From Glycomyces algeriensis (GTDB taxonomy: Bacteria > Actinomycetota > Actinomycetes > Mycobacteriales > Micromonosporaceae), in the NCBI RefSeq assembly GCF_027622855.1, contig NZ_JAPZVR010000006.1, positions 248,001 through 312,000 on the forward strand: a stretch of 64,000 nucleotides of DNA. Reading direction: 5' to 3'. Below are positions 16,314-25,464 of this stretch, piece by piece. The translations under genes were made by a program, and so were the position numbers. Under the pieces are notes generated by a model, which searched no databases, was not told the DNA's origin, and saw nothing but the letters and a program-made list of their open reading frames with translations. The stretch's first letter is position 1. Every line of letters begins with the position of its first letter.

Positions 16314-17359
16314 ACGCCTACGCGAAGCGCCTGATGTGGCCGGTGCTGATCCTGGTGGCGCTCATCGCCGTCAACATCATCACCACCGGCATCGACTTCA
16401 TCGTCCCGAGCGTCAACGACGACCGCCTCGGCGGCGCGTTCGTCAACATCCTCCGCCGCTCGGCGCCGCTCCTGCTCATCGCGCTCGGCATGACGCTCGT
16501 CATCGCCACCAAGGGCATCGACCTCTCCGTCGGCGCCGTCTACGCCATCGGCGCGGCCATCGCCTGCCAGATGATCATCGACTCGTCCGACCAGACCGCC
16601 GCGGGACTCGTGTTCTCCGCCATCGCGATCGCCCTGGTCGTCACCGCCGTCATCGGCGCGTGGAACGGCGTCATGGTCGCCTACTTCGGCATCCAGCCGA
16701 TCGTCGCGACCCTCATCCTCATGATCGCCGGGCGCGGCATCGCGCAGCTCATCACCGGCGGCCAGATCCCGAAGGTGCAGGACGCGAGCCCGTTCACCGA
16801 GCTCGGCCGCGGCGCTTTCCTGACCGTGCCGATCCCGATCTGGATCGCGGCCCTCGTCCTGGTCGCCCTCGCGCTCCTGACCCGCCGCACCGCGCTGGGC
16901 ATGCTGCTCGAATCGGTCGGCGGGAACCCCGAGGCCAGCCGCCTCGCGGGCATCCGCTCCAAGGGCATCACAGTCCTCGTCTACCTCGTGTGCGGGCTCT
17001 GCGCGGGCCTGGCCGGGCTCATCGGCGCCGCCAACCTCGGCAGCGCGGACGCCAACAACGGCGGCCAGTGGATCGAGCTCGACGCGATCCTCGCCGTGGT
17101 CATCGGCGGCACCGCGCTGCTCGGCGGCCGGTTCTTCCTGCTGGGCACCACCATCGGCGTGGTCATCATCGGGACGCTCGAGGACACCATCATCAACGTC
17201 GGCCTCTCCAGCCAGTGGCAGTTCACCGCCAAGGCCATCGTGGTCTTCGTCGTCGCACTGCTCCAGAGCCCGGAGTTCCGGGGCTGGTTCCTGAAGCCGT
17301 TCAAGCGGAAGCCGGCGGCCCCGGCGACCGCTCCCGCCGAGGAGGCCGTGGCGAAATGA
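16310..17359 (+). CDS. Sugar ABC transporter permease (YtfT-like)
   Basis: A 349-residue membrane protein of the ribose/xylose (BPD_transp_2) permease family with about eight to ten helices. Typical segments are IALGMTLVIATKGIDLSVGA, GMLLESVGGNPEASRLAGI and AVVIGGTALLGGRFFLLGT. GTG 16310 overlaps the ATPase stop; the stop overlaps the next ATG. The C terminus is a cytoplasmic Lys/Pro/Ala tail. Confidence 0.92.
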   Translation: MNAYAKRLMWPVLILVALIAVNIITTGIDFIVPSVNDDRLGGAFVNILRRSAPLLLIALGMTLVIATKGIDLSVGAVYAIGAAIACQMIIDSSDQTAAGLVFSAIAIALVVTAVIGAWNGVMVAYFGIQPIVATLILMIAGRGIAQLITGGQIPKVQDASPFTELGRGAFLTVPIPIWIAALVLVALALLTRRTALGMLLESVGGNPEASRLAGIRSKGITVLVYLVCGLCAGLAGLIGAANLGSADANNGGQWIELDAILAVVIGGTALLGGRFFLLGTTIGVVIIGTLEDTIINVGLSSQWQFTAKAIVVFVVALLQSPEFRGWFLKPFKRKPAAPATAPAEEAVAK

Positions 17360-18384
17360 CGACGCAGACACTGACCGAGCGCCCCTCGCGCTCGACGCTG
17401 TTCGACGGCCTCACCCGGTACATCCCGATCGGCGCCACCGTGGCGCTCCTCATCGCGCTCTACGTCGGCGGTGTCGCGAACTACGACAACTTCGACAGCC
17501 CCCAGGTCGTCGCCAAGCTGTTCATCGACAACGCCCCGCTGCTGGTCATCGCCATCGGCATGACCTTCGTGATCCTCTCGGGCGGCATCGACCTCTCCGT
17601 GGGCTCGGTGATGGCGTTCTCGACGATGGCCTGCGCGTGGCTCACGGTCGACGCCGGGATCGCCGCGCCGCTCGCACTGGTCATCGTGCTCGCCTTCGGC
17701 ACCGGCTGGGGCCTGCTCATCGGCGCGGTCATCCACTACTTCAACGTGCAGCCGTTCATCGCGACCCTGGTGGGGCTCTTCCTCTTCCGGGGCCTGACGC
17801 TGCAGGTCTCCGACACGGACGTGTCCATGCGCGAGGTCGAGTTCTGGCAGTGGGGCATGACGCACGTCGACTTCTTCGGGAAGGTCAAGGACGGCGGCTT
17901 CTGGCTGCCGTACCTGTCGTTCGTGGCGTTCGCGGTCGTGATCATCGCGTTCGTGGTGCTGCACTACACGCGGTTCGGCCGCAGCACGTACGCCGTCGGC
18001 GGCTCGGAGCAGTCCGCGCTGCTCATGGGCCTCCCTGTGGCGCGCACCAAGATCGGCGTCTACGCGATCAGCGGGTTCTGCGCGGCCCTCGCGGGGATCC
18101 TGGCCGCGTTCGCGACCAAGAGCGCCAACCCGCTCGCGAACGTCGGCGCCGAGCTCGACGCGATCGCCGCCGTGGTCATCGGCGGGACGCTGCTGACCGG
18201 CGGGGCCGGGTTCGTCCTCGGCACGCTCGCGGGCGTCATGGTCTGGGGCATGCTCAACACGCTCATCGCCTTCCAGGGGAACCTGTCCTCGTGGTGGGCG
18301 CGGATCGTGATGGGGATCCTGCTGCTGGCGTTCATCCTCCTGCAGCGCGTGCTCGCCCGCTCGGGCGAGAAGCGGCGCACTTAG
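17356..18384 (+). CDS. Sugar ABC transporter permease (YjfF-like)
   Basis: A 342-residue second permease of the same family, with VIAIGMTFVILSGGIDLSVG, FGRSTYAVGGSEQSALLMG and AVVIGGTLLTGGAGFVLGT. The gene order (binding protein, double ATPase, two permeases) is the same as ytfQRT-yjfF, which imports galactofuranose in Escherichia coli. The start ATG 17356 overlaps the upstream stop. The operon ends in a hairpin at 18403-18436. Confidence 0.92.
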   Translation: MTTQTLTERPSRSTLFDGLTRYIPIGATVALLIALYVGGVANYDNFDSPQVVAKLFIDNAPLLVIAIGMTFVILSGGIDLSVGSVMAFSTMACAWLTVDAGIAAPLALVIVLAFGTGWGLLIGAVIHYFNVQPFIATLVGLFLFRGLTLQVSDTDVSMREVEFWQWGMTHVDFFGKVKDGGFWLPYLSFVAFAVVIIAFVVLHYTRFGRSTYAVGGSEQSALLMGLPVARTKIGVYAISGFCAALAGILAAFATKSANPLANVGAELDAIAAVVIGGTLLTGGAGFVLGTLAGVMVWGMLNTLIAFQGNLSSWWARIVMGILLLAFILLQRVLARSGEKRRT

Positions 18385-18402
18385 GCTTCACTCTCCGCAC
18401 CG

Positions 18403-18436
18403 CGAGGGCCGTCCATCACCTGATGGGCGGCCCTCG
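18403..18436 (+). terminator. Terminator hairpin of the sugar importer operon
   Basis: A 16-bp stem (18403-18418 with 18421-18436) with one G-U pair, 18 bases after the last stop codon. Confidence 0.7.
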
Positions 18437-18448
18437 TCGTTGCACGGC

Positions 18449-18478
18449 TCGACAGAGTTCTACGGCGAGATGTAGTAT
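18449..18478 (+). promoter_or_regulatory. Putative promoter of the ABC-2 exporter operon
   Basis: TCGACA (18449-18454) and TAGTAT (18473-18478) with an 18-base spacer, 40 bases before the ATPase start, in a locally AT-rich stretch. Confidence 0.45.
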
Positions 18479-18518
18479 GTGTGCTATCAATGAATGAACG
18501 TATGCAACGGAGATGAAG

Positions 18519-19444
<926 letters not shown>

Positions 19445-19448
<4 letters not shown>

Positions 19449-20296
19449 GCGTCAACACCCTCCACGAGTACCGGACCGGCTGGAAGCGCGCGCTGATCCA
19501 GACCAAGATCTCGCTCACGTCCCCCGGGGACCTGATGGGCTTCCTCATGCCGACCGGGATCGCGATCATCGTGCTCCTGTTCATGCAGAAGGCCGACTTC
19601 GAAGGCGCACCGGTCTCCTTGGGCTCCATGAACATGCCGAGCCTCATCGGCATGAACGTCGTCTTCGGCGGCATCACCGCGATGGTCGGCTCGCTCGCGA
19701 TGGACCGCACCAACGGCACGCTCCTGCGCGCCAAGTCGATGCCCGGCGGCATGACCGGCTACCTCGTCGGGAACCTCGTCTCCACGGCGATGTTCATCTG
19801 CGTCACGGTCGTCATGCTCCTCGCCGTGGGCCTGCCGCTGTTCGACGGCCTCGAGTTCGGGACCCCCGACCGGTGGCTGCTGTTCGTCGCTGTGCTGCTG
19901 ATGGGGCTCATCGCGGCGCTGCCGATCGGCGCGGTCATCGGGGCGCTGCTCGACAATCCGCGGAACATGGGGCTCGTCATGCTTCCCATCATGGGCCTGA
20001 TCGCGATCTCCGGGATCTTCTACCCGATCACGGCCCTGCCGGGCTGGTTGCAAGGCGTCGGGCAGGTCTTCCCGATCTACTGGATGGGCCTGGGGATGCG
20101 GCACGCGCTGCTCCCGGAGTCCATGGCGGCGGTGGAGATCGGCGGCGAATGGCGCACCGTTACCATGTTCGCCGTGCTCGCGCTGTGGGCCGTGGTCTCG
20201 ATGGCGTTGGCGCCCAGGCTGCTGCGGCGGATGTCGCGGCGCGAGTCGGGTTCGACGGTGGCGGCGCGCCGCGCCGACATGCAGAGGGACTGGTGA
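19445..20296 (+). CDS. ABC-2 type exporter permease
   Basis: A 283-residue six-helix membrane protein of the ABC-2 family. It begins with an amphipathic cytoplasmic stretch, then helices such as LMGFLMPTGIAIIVLLF, GYLVGNLVSTAMFICVTVVM and LVMLPIMGLIAISGIFYPIT, the last being the family's conserved re-entrant Pro-rich region. ATG 19445 overlaps the ATPase stop. Confidence 0.9.
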
Positions 20297-20303
20297 TCGA
20301 GGC

Positions 20304-20531
20304 GTGGCCGGGGACGAGGTCTTCAACCGCATCGCGATGCTGCGCGCCGAGCGGGGCGTCTCGCGGCGGCAGCTGGCCGACGCCCTCGGCGTCCACTACC
20401 AGACCGTCGGCTACCTCGAACGCGGCGAATACAGCCCGAGCCTCTACCTCGCGTTGAAGCTCGCCGAGTACTTCGAGGTGCCGGTGGAAGTCGTCTTCTC
20501 CACCAAGCCGTTCCCGCGCATCGGCGCCTGA
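20304..20531 (+). CDS. XRE-family transcriptional regulator
   Basis: A 75-residue single helix-turn-helix protein: RIAMLRAERGVSRRQLADAL, then GVHYQTVGYLERGEYSPSLY with the recognition helix, then a short dimerising tail. It follows the ABC permease by seven bases, and such small XRE proteins commonly control the exporter operon in which they lie. GTG 20304 is used. Confidence 0.87.
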   Translation: MAGDEVFNRIAMLRAERGVSRRQLADALGVHYQTVGYLERGEYSPSLYLALKLAEYFEVPVEVVFSTKPFPRIGA

Positions 20532-20554
20532 CACAGACTGCATTCCGGCAATAC

Positions 20555-20612
20555 GGGCCCCGCGCTCCGGCAACACCACGGCCTCAGGCCGGCCGCAGCG
20601 CGGGGCCTTTTT
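20555..20612 (+). terminator. Terminator of the exporter-XRE operon
   Basis: Outer stem GGCCCCGCGCT with AGCGCGGGGCC (20556-20566 with 20597-20607), an inner GC-rich hairpin, and a run of five T. Confidence 0.85.
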
Positions 20613-20651
20613 GTCGAAGCCGAAGTGCCATACGCATGGCAGAGTGGGACC

Positions 20652-20876
20652 ATGCTGAAGACGACGGTGTATCTGACCTCGGAGGAGAAGGACGGGATTC
20701 GGCGCGCTGCCGCGGAGCGCGGCATCTCCGAAGCCGAGCTCATCCGGGAGTTCATCGATGCCGGCCTGGAGCCGGCAACGCCGCAATGGGACCAGCTGCC
20801 GGTGATCAACAGCCCGGAACTCGCCGCGATCGGCGACGAAGAGGAGTTCCTCCGCTCGAATGACTTCGATCGGTGA
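20652..20876 (+). CDS. Ribbon-helix-helix antitoxin (VapB/CopG-like)
   Basis: A 74-residue protein. The N terminus MLKTTVYLTSEEKDGIRRAA is a ribbon-helix-helix beta strand and helix, followed by ISEAELIREFIDAGL (second helix). The acidic C terminus (ELAAIGDEEEFLRSNDFDR) would wrap the toxin. ATG 20652 has a GTGGGA site close by. The stop overlaps the GTG of the PIN gene. Because that toxin is truncated, this antitoxin may now be free or a relic. Confidence 0.8.
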   Translation: MLKTTVYLTSEEKDGIRRAAAERGISEAELIREFIDAGLEPATPQWDQLPVINSPELAAIGDEEEFLRSNDFDR

Positions 20877-21196
20877 TCATCTGCGACACGAACTGCCTCA
20901 TCAGCCTCGTCAACGCCGACGATCAGCACCACGAGGAGGTCCGTCGCCTCGCCGCCGCGCAGACCCGGCCGCTCATCGTCAGCCCACTGGTGCTGGCGGA
21001 ATTCGACTACCTCGTGCACAAGGTCGTGAGCAACCACGCGGCGCGGCGCATCCTGTCCGGCTTGCTGCAAGGCGGTGCTTTCCGTTTGCTGCCCAAGGAC
21101 GGAGGCACTCGAATCGGCCGCTCAGGCAATGAAGAAGGCCCGCGGGAGTCGCCTCCTGCGGGCCTTTCGGGTCCGGGTCAGTCGCGGCCCGAGTAG
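20873..21196 (+). pseudogene. VapC-like PIN toxin, frameshifted and truncated
   Basis: The first 76 or so residues are a good PIN domain: VIICDTNCLISLVNADD with the first acidic site, VSPLVLAEFDYLVHK with the second, then HAARRILSGLLQGGAFRLLP. After LLPKD the frame runs into GGTRIGRSGNEEG, which is not PIN-like. The neighbouring frame from about 21102 reads EALESAAQAMKKA, resembling the helix expected next, and then meets a terminator. So the gene seems to have a one-base shift near 21100 and to have lost the C-terminal half with the remaining catalytic Asp residues. It is probably inactive. Confidence 0.7.
21135..21167. terminator. Bidirectional terminator between vapC and the DUF2550 gene
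   Basis: A 14-bp stem with one G-U pair (21135-21148 with 21153-21166) and a TCGC loop; T-rich on the + side and AAG/TTC on the other. It serves the convergent genes. Confidence 0.8.
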
Positions 21197-21615
21197 AACT
21201 CGGCCCCGGGCGGGGCGGCTTCGAGCCAGGAGAGGAAGCCGGTGACCGCGGAGGTGGTCATCGCGAGTTCGACTTCGCCTGTGGCGCTCTTGCAGCGCAG
21301 GATCGCGACTTCGGGGGGGAAGATCTGGGCTTCGGGGCCGACCGGCTTGCGGCGTTCGGAGACCTGGACGTCGTGGCGCAGCAGCGAGTAGCGGGGACCG
21401 AACGCGAGGGAGAACATCCGGTACCAGCGGAGCGTGCCGCTCTCGTAGACGGCGAAGCCGGGGGCCCAGCCGCGCCCCTCCATGTGCCGGGAGAGCCTGG
21501 CCGCCATGGCGACCGAGCCCGAGCGGGACAGGAAGGAGCGGCGGACGTAGGTCAGCACCAAGAACACCGCGACGGCCGCCGCCAGTGCGGCGACGACGAG
21601 CAGTGCCTTCAGCAT
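21178..21615 (-). CDS. DUF2550 membrane protein
   Basis: A 145-residue protein of a family restricted to Actinobacteria and usually encoded just after atpC. One N-terminal helix (LKALLVVAALAAAVAVFLVLTYV) is followed by a basic segment and a PH-like cytoplasmic domain (GTLRWYRMFSLAFGPRYSLLR, EVAILRCKSATGEVELAM). Function unknown. ATG 21615 starts two bases after the atpC stop, so the two are coupled. Longer in-frame upstream sequence overlaps atpC and is rejected. Confidence 0.88.
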   Translation of the reverse strand: MLKALLVVAALAAAVAVFLVLTYVRRSFLSRSGSVAMAARLSRHMEGRGWAPGFAVYESGTLRWYRMFSLAFGPRYSLLRHDVQVSERRKPVGPEAQIFPPEVAILRCKSATGEVELAMTTSAVTGFLSWLEAAPPGAEFYSGRD

Positions 21616-21617
21616 GG

Positions 21618-21899
21618 TTATGCCGAAGCGGGGGCGACCGCCTCGGCGGTCTCGGCGAGGATGGTGACCCCGTCGGTGGTCACCGACAGGAAGCCGCCCT
21701 CGATCTGCCAGGCCAGTTCGCCGCCGTCGACCGGCTGCACCCTCACGGTGCTGTCGATCTGCAGCTCGCCCAGCAGGGGTTGGTGGTTCGGGAGGATTCC
21801 CAGTTCGCCTTCGGTGGTGCGCGCGTACACGGCCTTGGCCGTTCCGGACCACACTTTCGAGTCGACTGCTACGACTTCGACGTTCAGTTGCCCTGCCAC
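21618..21899 (-). CDS. atpC: F-type ATP synthase epsilon subunit, short form
   Basis: A 93-residue protein matching the beta-sandwich domain of epsilon: MAGQLNVEVVAVDSKVWSG, ELGILPNHQPLL and WQIEGGFLSVTTDGVTILAE. It stops where the C-terminal helical hairpin of about 40 residues would begin, so the inhibitory epsilon C-terminal domain is missing; actinobacterial epsilon is usually about 120 residues. It links F1 gamma to the c ring. The rest of the atp operon is not adjacent: crp lies upstream with a terminator between. That is unusual, as atpC normally follows atpD. Confidence 0.88.
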   Translation of the reverse strand: MAGQLNVEVVAVDSKVWSGTAKAVYARTTEGELGILPNHQPLLGELQIDSTVRVQPVDGGELAWQIEGGFLSVTTDGVTILAETAEAVAPASA

Positions 21900-22020
21900 A
21901 ACGCTCCTTCGCAGACTCCGGGATGGTTACCGGAAGTCTAGACGGACGCGGGTGCGAACGTCGAATCGCCCAAGGGCGGGGGACGGGGTGATCACCCGCA
22001 CTGACCGGGGGAAGGAAGAA

Positions 22021-22043
22021 GGCCCCCGGCGATGCCGGGGGCC
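22021..22043 (-). terminator. Terminator after crp
   Basis: A 10-bp perfect stem GGCCCCCGGC with GCCGGGGGCC and a three-base loop, then TTCTTCCTTCC on the minus strand. It separates crp from atpC transcription. Confidence 0.75.
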
Positions 22044-22063
22044 TGCAAGTTCACACTTGGGCG

Positions 22064-22741
22064 TTACACGCGGGCGCGCCGAGCCAACCGCTCGGGGTCC
22101 ATGATGATGACGCTCTTGCCGTCCAGGCGCAGCCAGCCGCGGCCGGCGAAGTCGGCGAGGGCCTTGTTCACGGTCTCGCGGGAGGCGCCGACCAGCTGGG
22201 CGAGCTCTTCCTGCGTGAGGTCGTGGGTGACGCGGAGGACGCCGCCGTCGCGGGTGCCGAAGCGGCTCGCCATGTGCAGGAGGGCCTTCGCGACCCGACC
22301 GGGGACGTCGGTGAAGATGAGGTCCGCCATCGAGTCGTTCGTGCGACGCAGCCGGCGTGCTATCACCCGGAGCAGCTGCTCGGCGATCTCGGGCCGGTTG
22401 GCCAGCCAGGGGCGCAACGCGGTCTTCGACAGGCGGGCCAGGCGGGTGTCGGTCAAGGCGGTGGCGGTGGCGGTGCGGGGACCGGGGTCGAACAGCGCGA
22501 GCTCGCCGACCATGTCGGACGGGCCCATGACCGCGATCAGGTTCTGGCGGCCGTCGGCTGAGCGGCGGCCCAGCTTCACCTTCCCGGACATGACGATGTA
22601 CAGACTGTCACCCGGCTCGTTCTCGGTGAAGACGGTCTGGCCCTTGTTGACGTCGATGTACTCCATCTCTTTGATGAGCGACTCGACAGCTTCGGGGTCT
22701 ACGCCCTTGAACAGGGCGGCCCTGGCCAATACATCTTCCAT
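22064..22741 (-). CDS. crp: Crp/Fnr-family cAMP receptor-like transcription regulator
   Basis: A 225-residue regulator. The cyclic nucleotide-binding domain (about 8-120) includes [20 protein letters not shown] and the phosphate-binding cassette [19 protein letters not shown], with the Glu and Arg that contact cAMP. The C-terminal winged helix contains [30 protein letters not shown] with recognition helix SRETVNKAL. Length and sequence match the mycobacterial and streptomycete CRP. ATG 22741 is chosen (reads [11 protein letters not shown]); a GTG four codons earlier overlaps the ribosome site. In related genomes crp neighbours nth-tlpA-nudix-marP, as here. Confidence 0.93.
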   Translation of the reverse strand: MEDVLARAALFKGVDPEAVESLIKEMEYIDVNKGQTVFTENEPGDSLYIVMSGKVKLGRRSADGRQNLIAVMGPSDMVGELALFDPGPRTATATALTDTRLARLSKTALRPWLANRPEIAEQLLRVIARRLRRTNDSMADLIFTDVPGRVAKALLHMASRFGTRDGGVLRVTHDLTQEELAQLVGASRETVNKALADFAGRGWLRLDGKSVIIMDPERLARRARV

Positions 22742-23045
22742 GTCCGTTCGCACCTTTCTTCAACGCACCGCTAGTGCAAGTACTGAGTCTATGCCTCTTG
22801 TCCGCATTGCGGGAGCGAGACCCCCGTAAATCCACATGCGCACGTTCGCGCCGGAATCGACATTCGTATCCGAATGAATGCGCTCCGTCGGTTCCGAGCG
22901 TCACCCCGAGAGGCTCACCACGCCGTCTCAGCAGGGTGTACGTTCCGGAAAACGGAAAGCGTCGACAGCGACCGGTACAGCCTACCTGCAATGTGACGCC
23001 ACGCCCAGTATCAGGCAATGGCGTAATTCCACAGGAACCCACAGA
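22742..23045. other. Regulatory region between crp and marP
   Basis: No gene was seen. The stretch is more AT-rich than its surroundings. It carries a perfect dyad CATTCG-TATC-CGAATG at 22861-22876 and an AATGTGACGCCACGCC stretch at 22989-23004 that holds one half of a CRP site (TGTGA). Both are candidates for control of crp. Confidence 0.4.
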
Positions 23046-24242
23046 TCAGGTGCAGGATCCGGTGCCGACGGGGCCCGAAGCGGTGCGCCCCGCGTCCAGG
23101 ACAGGCGCGGACTCGTCCATGGTGAGCGCGTAACCGGTCTCGGGGTCGTCGATCGCGGCGGCGAAGATGACTCCGATCACCTCGCCCTGCGGGTTGAGCA
23201 GGGGGCCGCCGGAATTACCGCCGATGATCTGCGCGTAGAGCTGGTAGACCTCGCGGGTCACGGTCCCCGAGTCGTAGATGTCGGGGCCGGTGACGATGCG
23301 CGCCTCGCGGATGCGGGCGGCGGTCGCCGTGTACGGGCCGCCGCCGGGGTAGCCGAGGACGATCGCGTCGTCGCCGGAGGCGGCGGTGTCGGACTCGAGG
23401 GGGAGCGGTTCGGCGTCGAGTTCGGGGACCGAGAGGATCGCGAGGTCCTTCTCGGGCTCGAACACGACGACCTCGGCGTCGTACAGGTCGCCGTCGGACT
23501 CGACCTGGACCTGCTCGGTGCCGGCGACGACGTGCGCGTTCGTGGCGACGAGGCCGTCGGCGTAGACGAAGCTGGAGCCCTCGATCTGGCGGTCGCACGA
23601 GGGGGCGGTGCCGTGGACCTTGAGGACCGAGTCCTCGGAGCCGGTGACCACGCCGGAGGCGGCGAGCTCGGGGTCGGGCGGGTCGACCTCGCGGGCCTCG
23701 GTCGGGTCGAGCCCGGAGAACACGTCCGGCATCCCGGAGGTGTTGAGCGCTTCGCGCATCGACTCGTAGACGCCTTTGACGGCCTCGGGCATGTGCTCGT
23801 CGATGCCGCTGAGGAGGCTCGAGTTGCGGACGGCGGAGGCGACGGCGGGCATCGAGGAGTTCGCGAGCGGCGCGGCCGCGACCCAGGTGACCAGGAGGAC
23901 GGCGACGACGGAGACGAGCGGGCCGGCGAGGTGGTCGAGCCGCTTCGAGCCGTCCGTGCGCAGCCGCCTGCGGAGCTTGTAGCCGATGGAGGTGGCGATG
24001 GCCATGCCGCCCAAGGCGAGTGCGAAGACGACGAGGAGCGAGGCGACGAGCTTCGCGAGGGCCTCGGTGTAGAAGTCGGCCGCGAACGGCGCGAGCTGGG
24101 TGCCGAGGATGGCGCCGCCGAGGAAGCCGAAGAAGGTGGTCGCGGAGGCGATGAACCCCTCGCGGTAGCCGTTGACGGCGAACAGGAGCGCCAGCAGCAC
24201 GATGACGACGTCGACGAGGAGTCCGGCAGTGGTCGGCTCCAT
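23046..24242 (-). CDS. marP: MarP-like membrane serine protease (CvpA domain plus trypsin domain)
   Basis: A 398-residue protein. Residues about 8-170 hold four membrane helices of the colicin V production (CvpA) type. Residues about 210-390 are a secreted chymotrypsin-fold domain: GLVATNAHVVAG (His), EKDLAILSVP (Asp) and IGGNSGGPLL (Ser). In Mycobacterium tuberculosis MarP protects against acid and oxidative stress by acting on periplasmic targets. Disulfide-forming Cys residues (PSCDRQ and GSCT at the C terminus) fit an oxidising exterior. It is the last gene of the S8-nth-tlpA-nudix-marP operon. Confidence 0.9.
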   Translation of the reverse strand: MEPTTAGLLVDVVIVLLALLFAVNGYREGFIASATTFFGFLGGAILGTQLAPFAADFYTEALAKLVASLLVVFALALGGMAIATSIGYKLRRRLRTDGSKRLDHLAGPLVSVVAVLLVTWVAAAPLANSSMPAVASAVRNSSLLSGIDEHMPEAVKGVYESMREALNTSGMPDVFSGLDPTEAREVDPPDPELAASGVVTGSEDSVLKVHGTAPSCDRQIEGSSFVYADGLVATNAHVVAGTEQVQVESDGDLYDAEVVVFEPEKDLAILSVPELDAEPLPLESDTAASGDDAIVLGYPGGGPYTATAARIREARIVTGPDIYDSGTVTREVYQLYAQIIGGNSGGPLLNPQGEVIGVIFAAAIDDPETGYALTMDESAPVLDAGRTASGPVGTGSCT

Positions 24243-24253
24243 GCGCCCTCCGT

Positions 24254-24907
24254 TCAGTGCCGTTCGAGCTCCATCAGCCGTTCGGCGTCCCAGGGGCGGG
24301 CCCAGCCGCCCAGGTCCAGCAGCCACGACAGTACCCCGGCGGTGAAGCCCCAAATCAAGGGCACGCCAGCGATCTGGAAGCCCGGGCCGCTGCGGCCGGA
24401 GGGGAACGGGACGGTGCCGCGCGAGGCCGGGTCGGCCAGGAGCGGCAGCGGGACCTGATGCGCGGCGGCCACTTCGGAGGCCGCCTGCGGTGCGACCAGG
24501 TGTGGGCGCGTCCACAGGGCGAGCACGGGCGTGACCGCGAAGCCGGACACCGGGATCCAGAGTTTCGGGAGCGAGGGGCCGACGGCCACCGACGCCGGGT
24601 CGACCGCGAGCTCCTCGGCAGCCTCGCGCAGTGCGGTCGCCGCCGCGTCGGCGTCGCCGGGCTCGGTGCCGCCGCCCGGGAACGCGACCTCGCCCGGGTG
24701 GTGGCGCAGGGTCGCGGCCCGCTGCTGCAGCAGCACCGACGGGCCCTCTTCGCTGTCCTTGAGCAGCACCAGGACTGAGGCGGTGCGGGCGTCCGCCTCC
24801 TGGTACGGCTGCAGGTGGTCGGCGATCACGCGCATCACGGTGGGCGGCTCGGCCTCGGCCGCGGCCTTGAGCAGCGGCGGCCACCAGTCGGGTCGGGGAC
24901 CGCTCAT
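24254..24907 (-). CDS. NUDIX hydrolase, CoA pyrophosphatase-like
   Basis: A 217-residue cytoplasmic hydrolase. The NUDIX box lies in FPGGGTEPGDADAAATAL followed by REAAEEL, with the metal-binding Glu residues; the LLQQRAATLRHHPGEVAFPGG lead-in is typical of the CoA-diphosphatase (NudL-like) group in this operon position. It would hydrolyse CoA or related dinucleotide pyrophosphates. Its start overlaps the tlpA stop (ATGA). Confidence 0.87.
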   Translation of the reverse strand: MSGPRPDWWPPLLKAAAEAEPPTVMRVIADHLQPYQEADARTASVLVLLKDSEEGPSVLLQQRAATLRHHPGEVAFPGGGTEPGDADAAATALREAAEELAVDPASVAVGPSLPKLWIPVSGFAVTPVLALWTRPHLVAPQAASEVAAAHQVPLPLLADPASRGTVPFPSGRSGPGFQIAGVPLIWGFTAGVLSWLLDLGGWARPWDAERLMELERH

Positions 24908-25464
24908 GCGAGCTCCAGACCGAACGCGGCCTCGGCGGTCTCGACCATCGCCTCGGTGGTGACGCCCGGTTCGGCCACGACCTCGGCCACCGTGCCGTCC
25001 GGGTTCACGTACGCCATGCCCGGCAGCCCCGGCACGCCGAGCCCGATGCGAACGGCCTCATCGGGATCGAACACGGAGGGGAACGTCATCCCGAACGACT
25101 CGGCGAACGAGCGCCCCACGTCCCGGGTGTCGGCGGTGTCCACGCCGAGCACGTCGACCTGGTCGCCGTACGCCTGGTAGAACGCCTCGACCTCCGGAGC
25201 CTCCGCCTGGCAGGGCCCGCACCAGCTCGCCCACAGGACCACGACCATCGGCTTCGCGCCGGGTCCGACCGCGGTCGCCGCCTCGTCGCCGAGGCAGTCG
25301 AGGTCGAGTTCGCCGACCCCGTCGATCGGCGTCGCACCGGAAGGGCACGTGACGGACCAGGTCGGATCGCCCTCGACGGGGACCGACGCGGCGGGGTCCG
25401 GCGCCTCGCTCGTGCAGGCCGCCAAGAAGAACAGTGCGGCAGCAGCCGTCAGGAGCCGCTTCAC
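24904..25464 (-). CDS. TlpA/ResA-like thiol-disulfide lipoprotein
   Basis: A 186-residue exported protein. GTG 25464 gives a lipoprotein signal ending LFFLAAC with Cys17. The thioredoxin fold contains [20 protein letters not shown] (CxxC), [19 protein letters not shown] and a cis-Pro loop in [14 protein letters not shown]. Two extra Cys (VTCPSG, LDCLG) precede the active site. It probably reduces disulfides in exported proteins, such as cytochrome c maturation or MarP substrates. It overlaps nth by four bases. Confidence 0.88.
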   Translation of the reverse strand: MKRLLTAAAALFFLAACTSEAPDPAASVPVEGDPTWSVTCPSGATPIDGVGELDLDCLGDEAATAVGPGAKPMVVVLWASWCGPCQAEAPEVEAFYQAYGDQVDVLGVDTADTRDVGRSFAESFGMTFPSVFDPDEAVRIGLGVPGLPGMAYVNPDGTVAEVVAEPGVTTEAMVETAEAAFGLELA

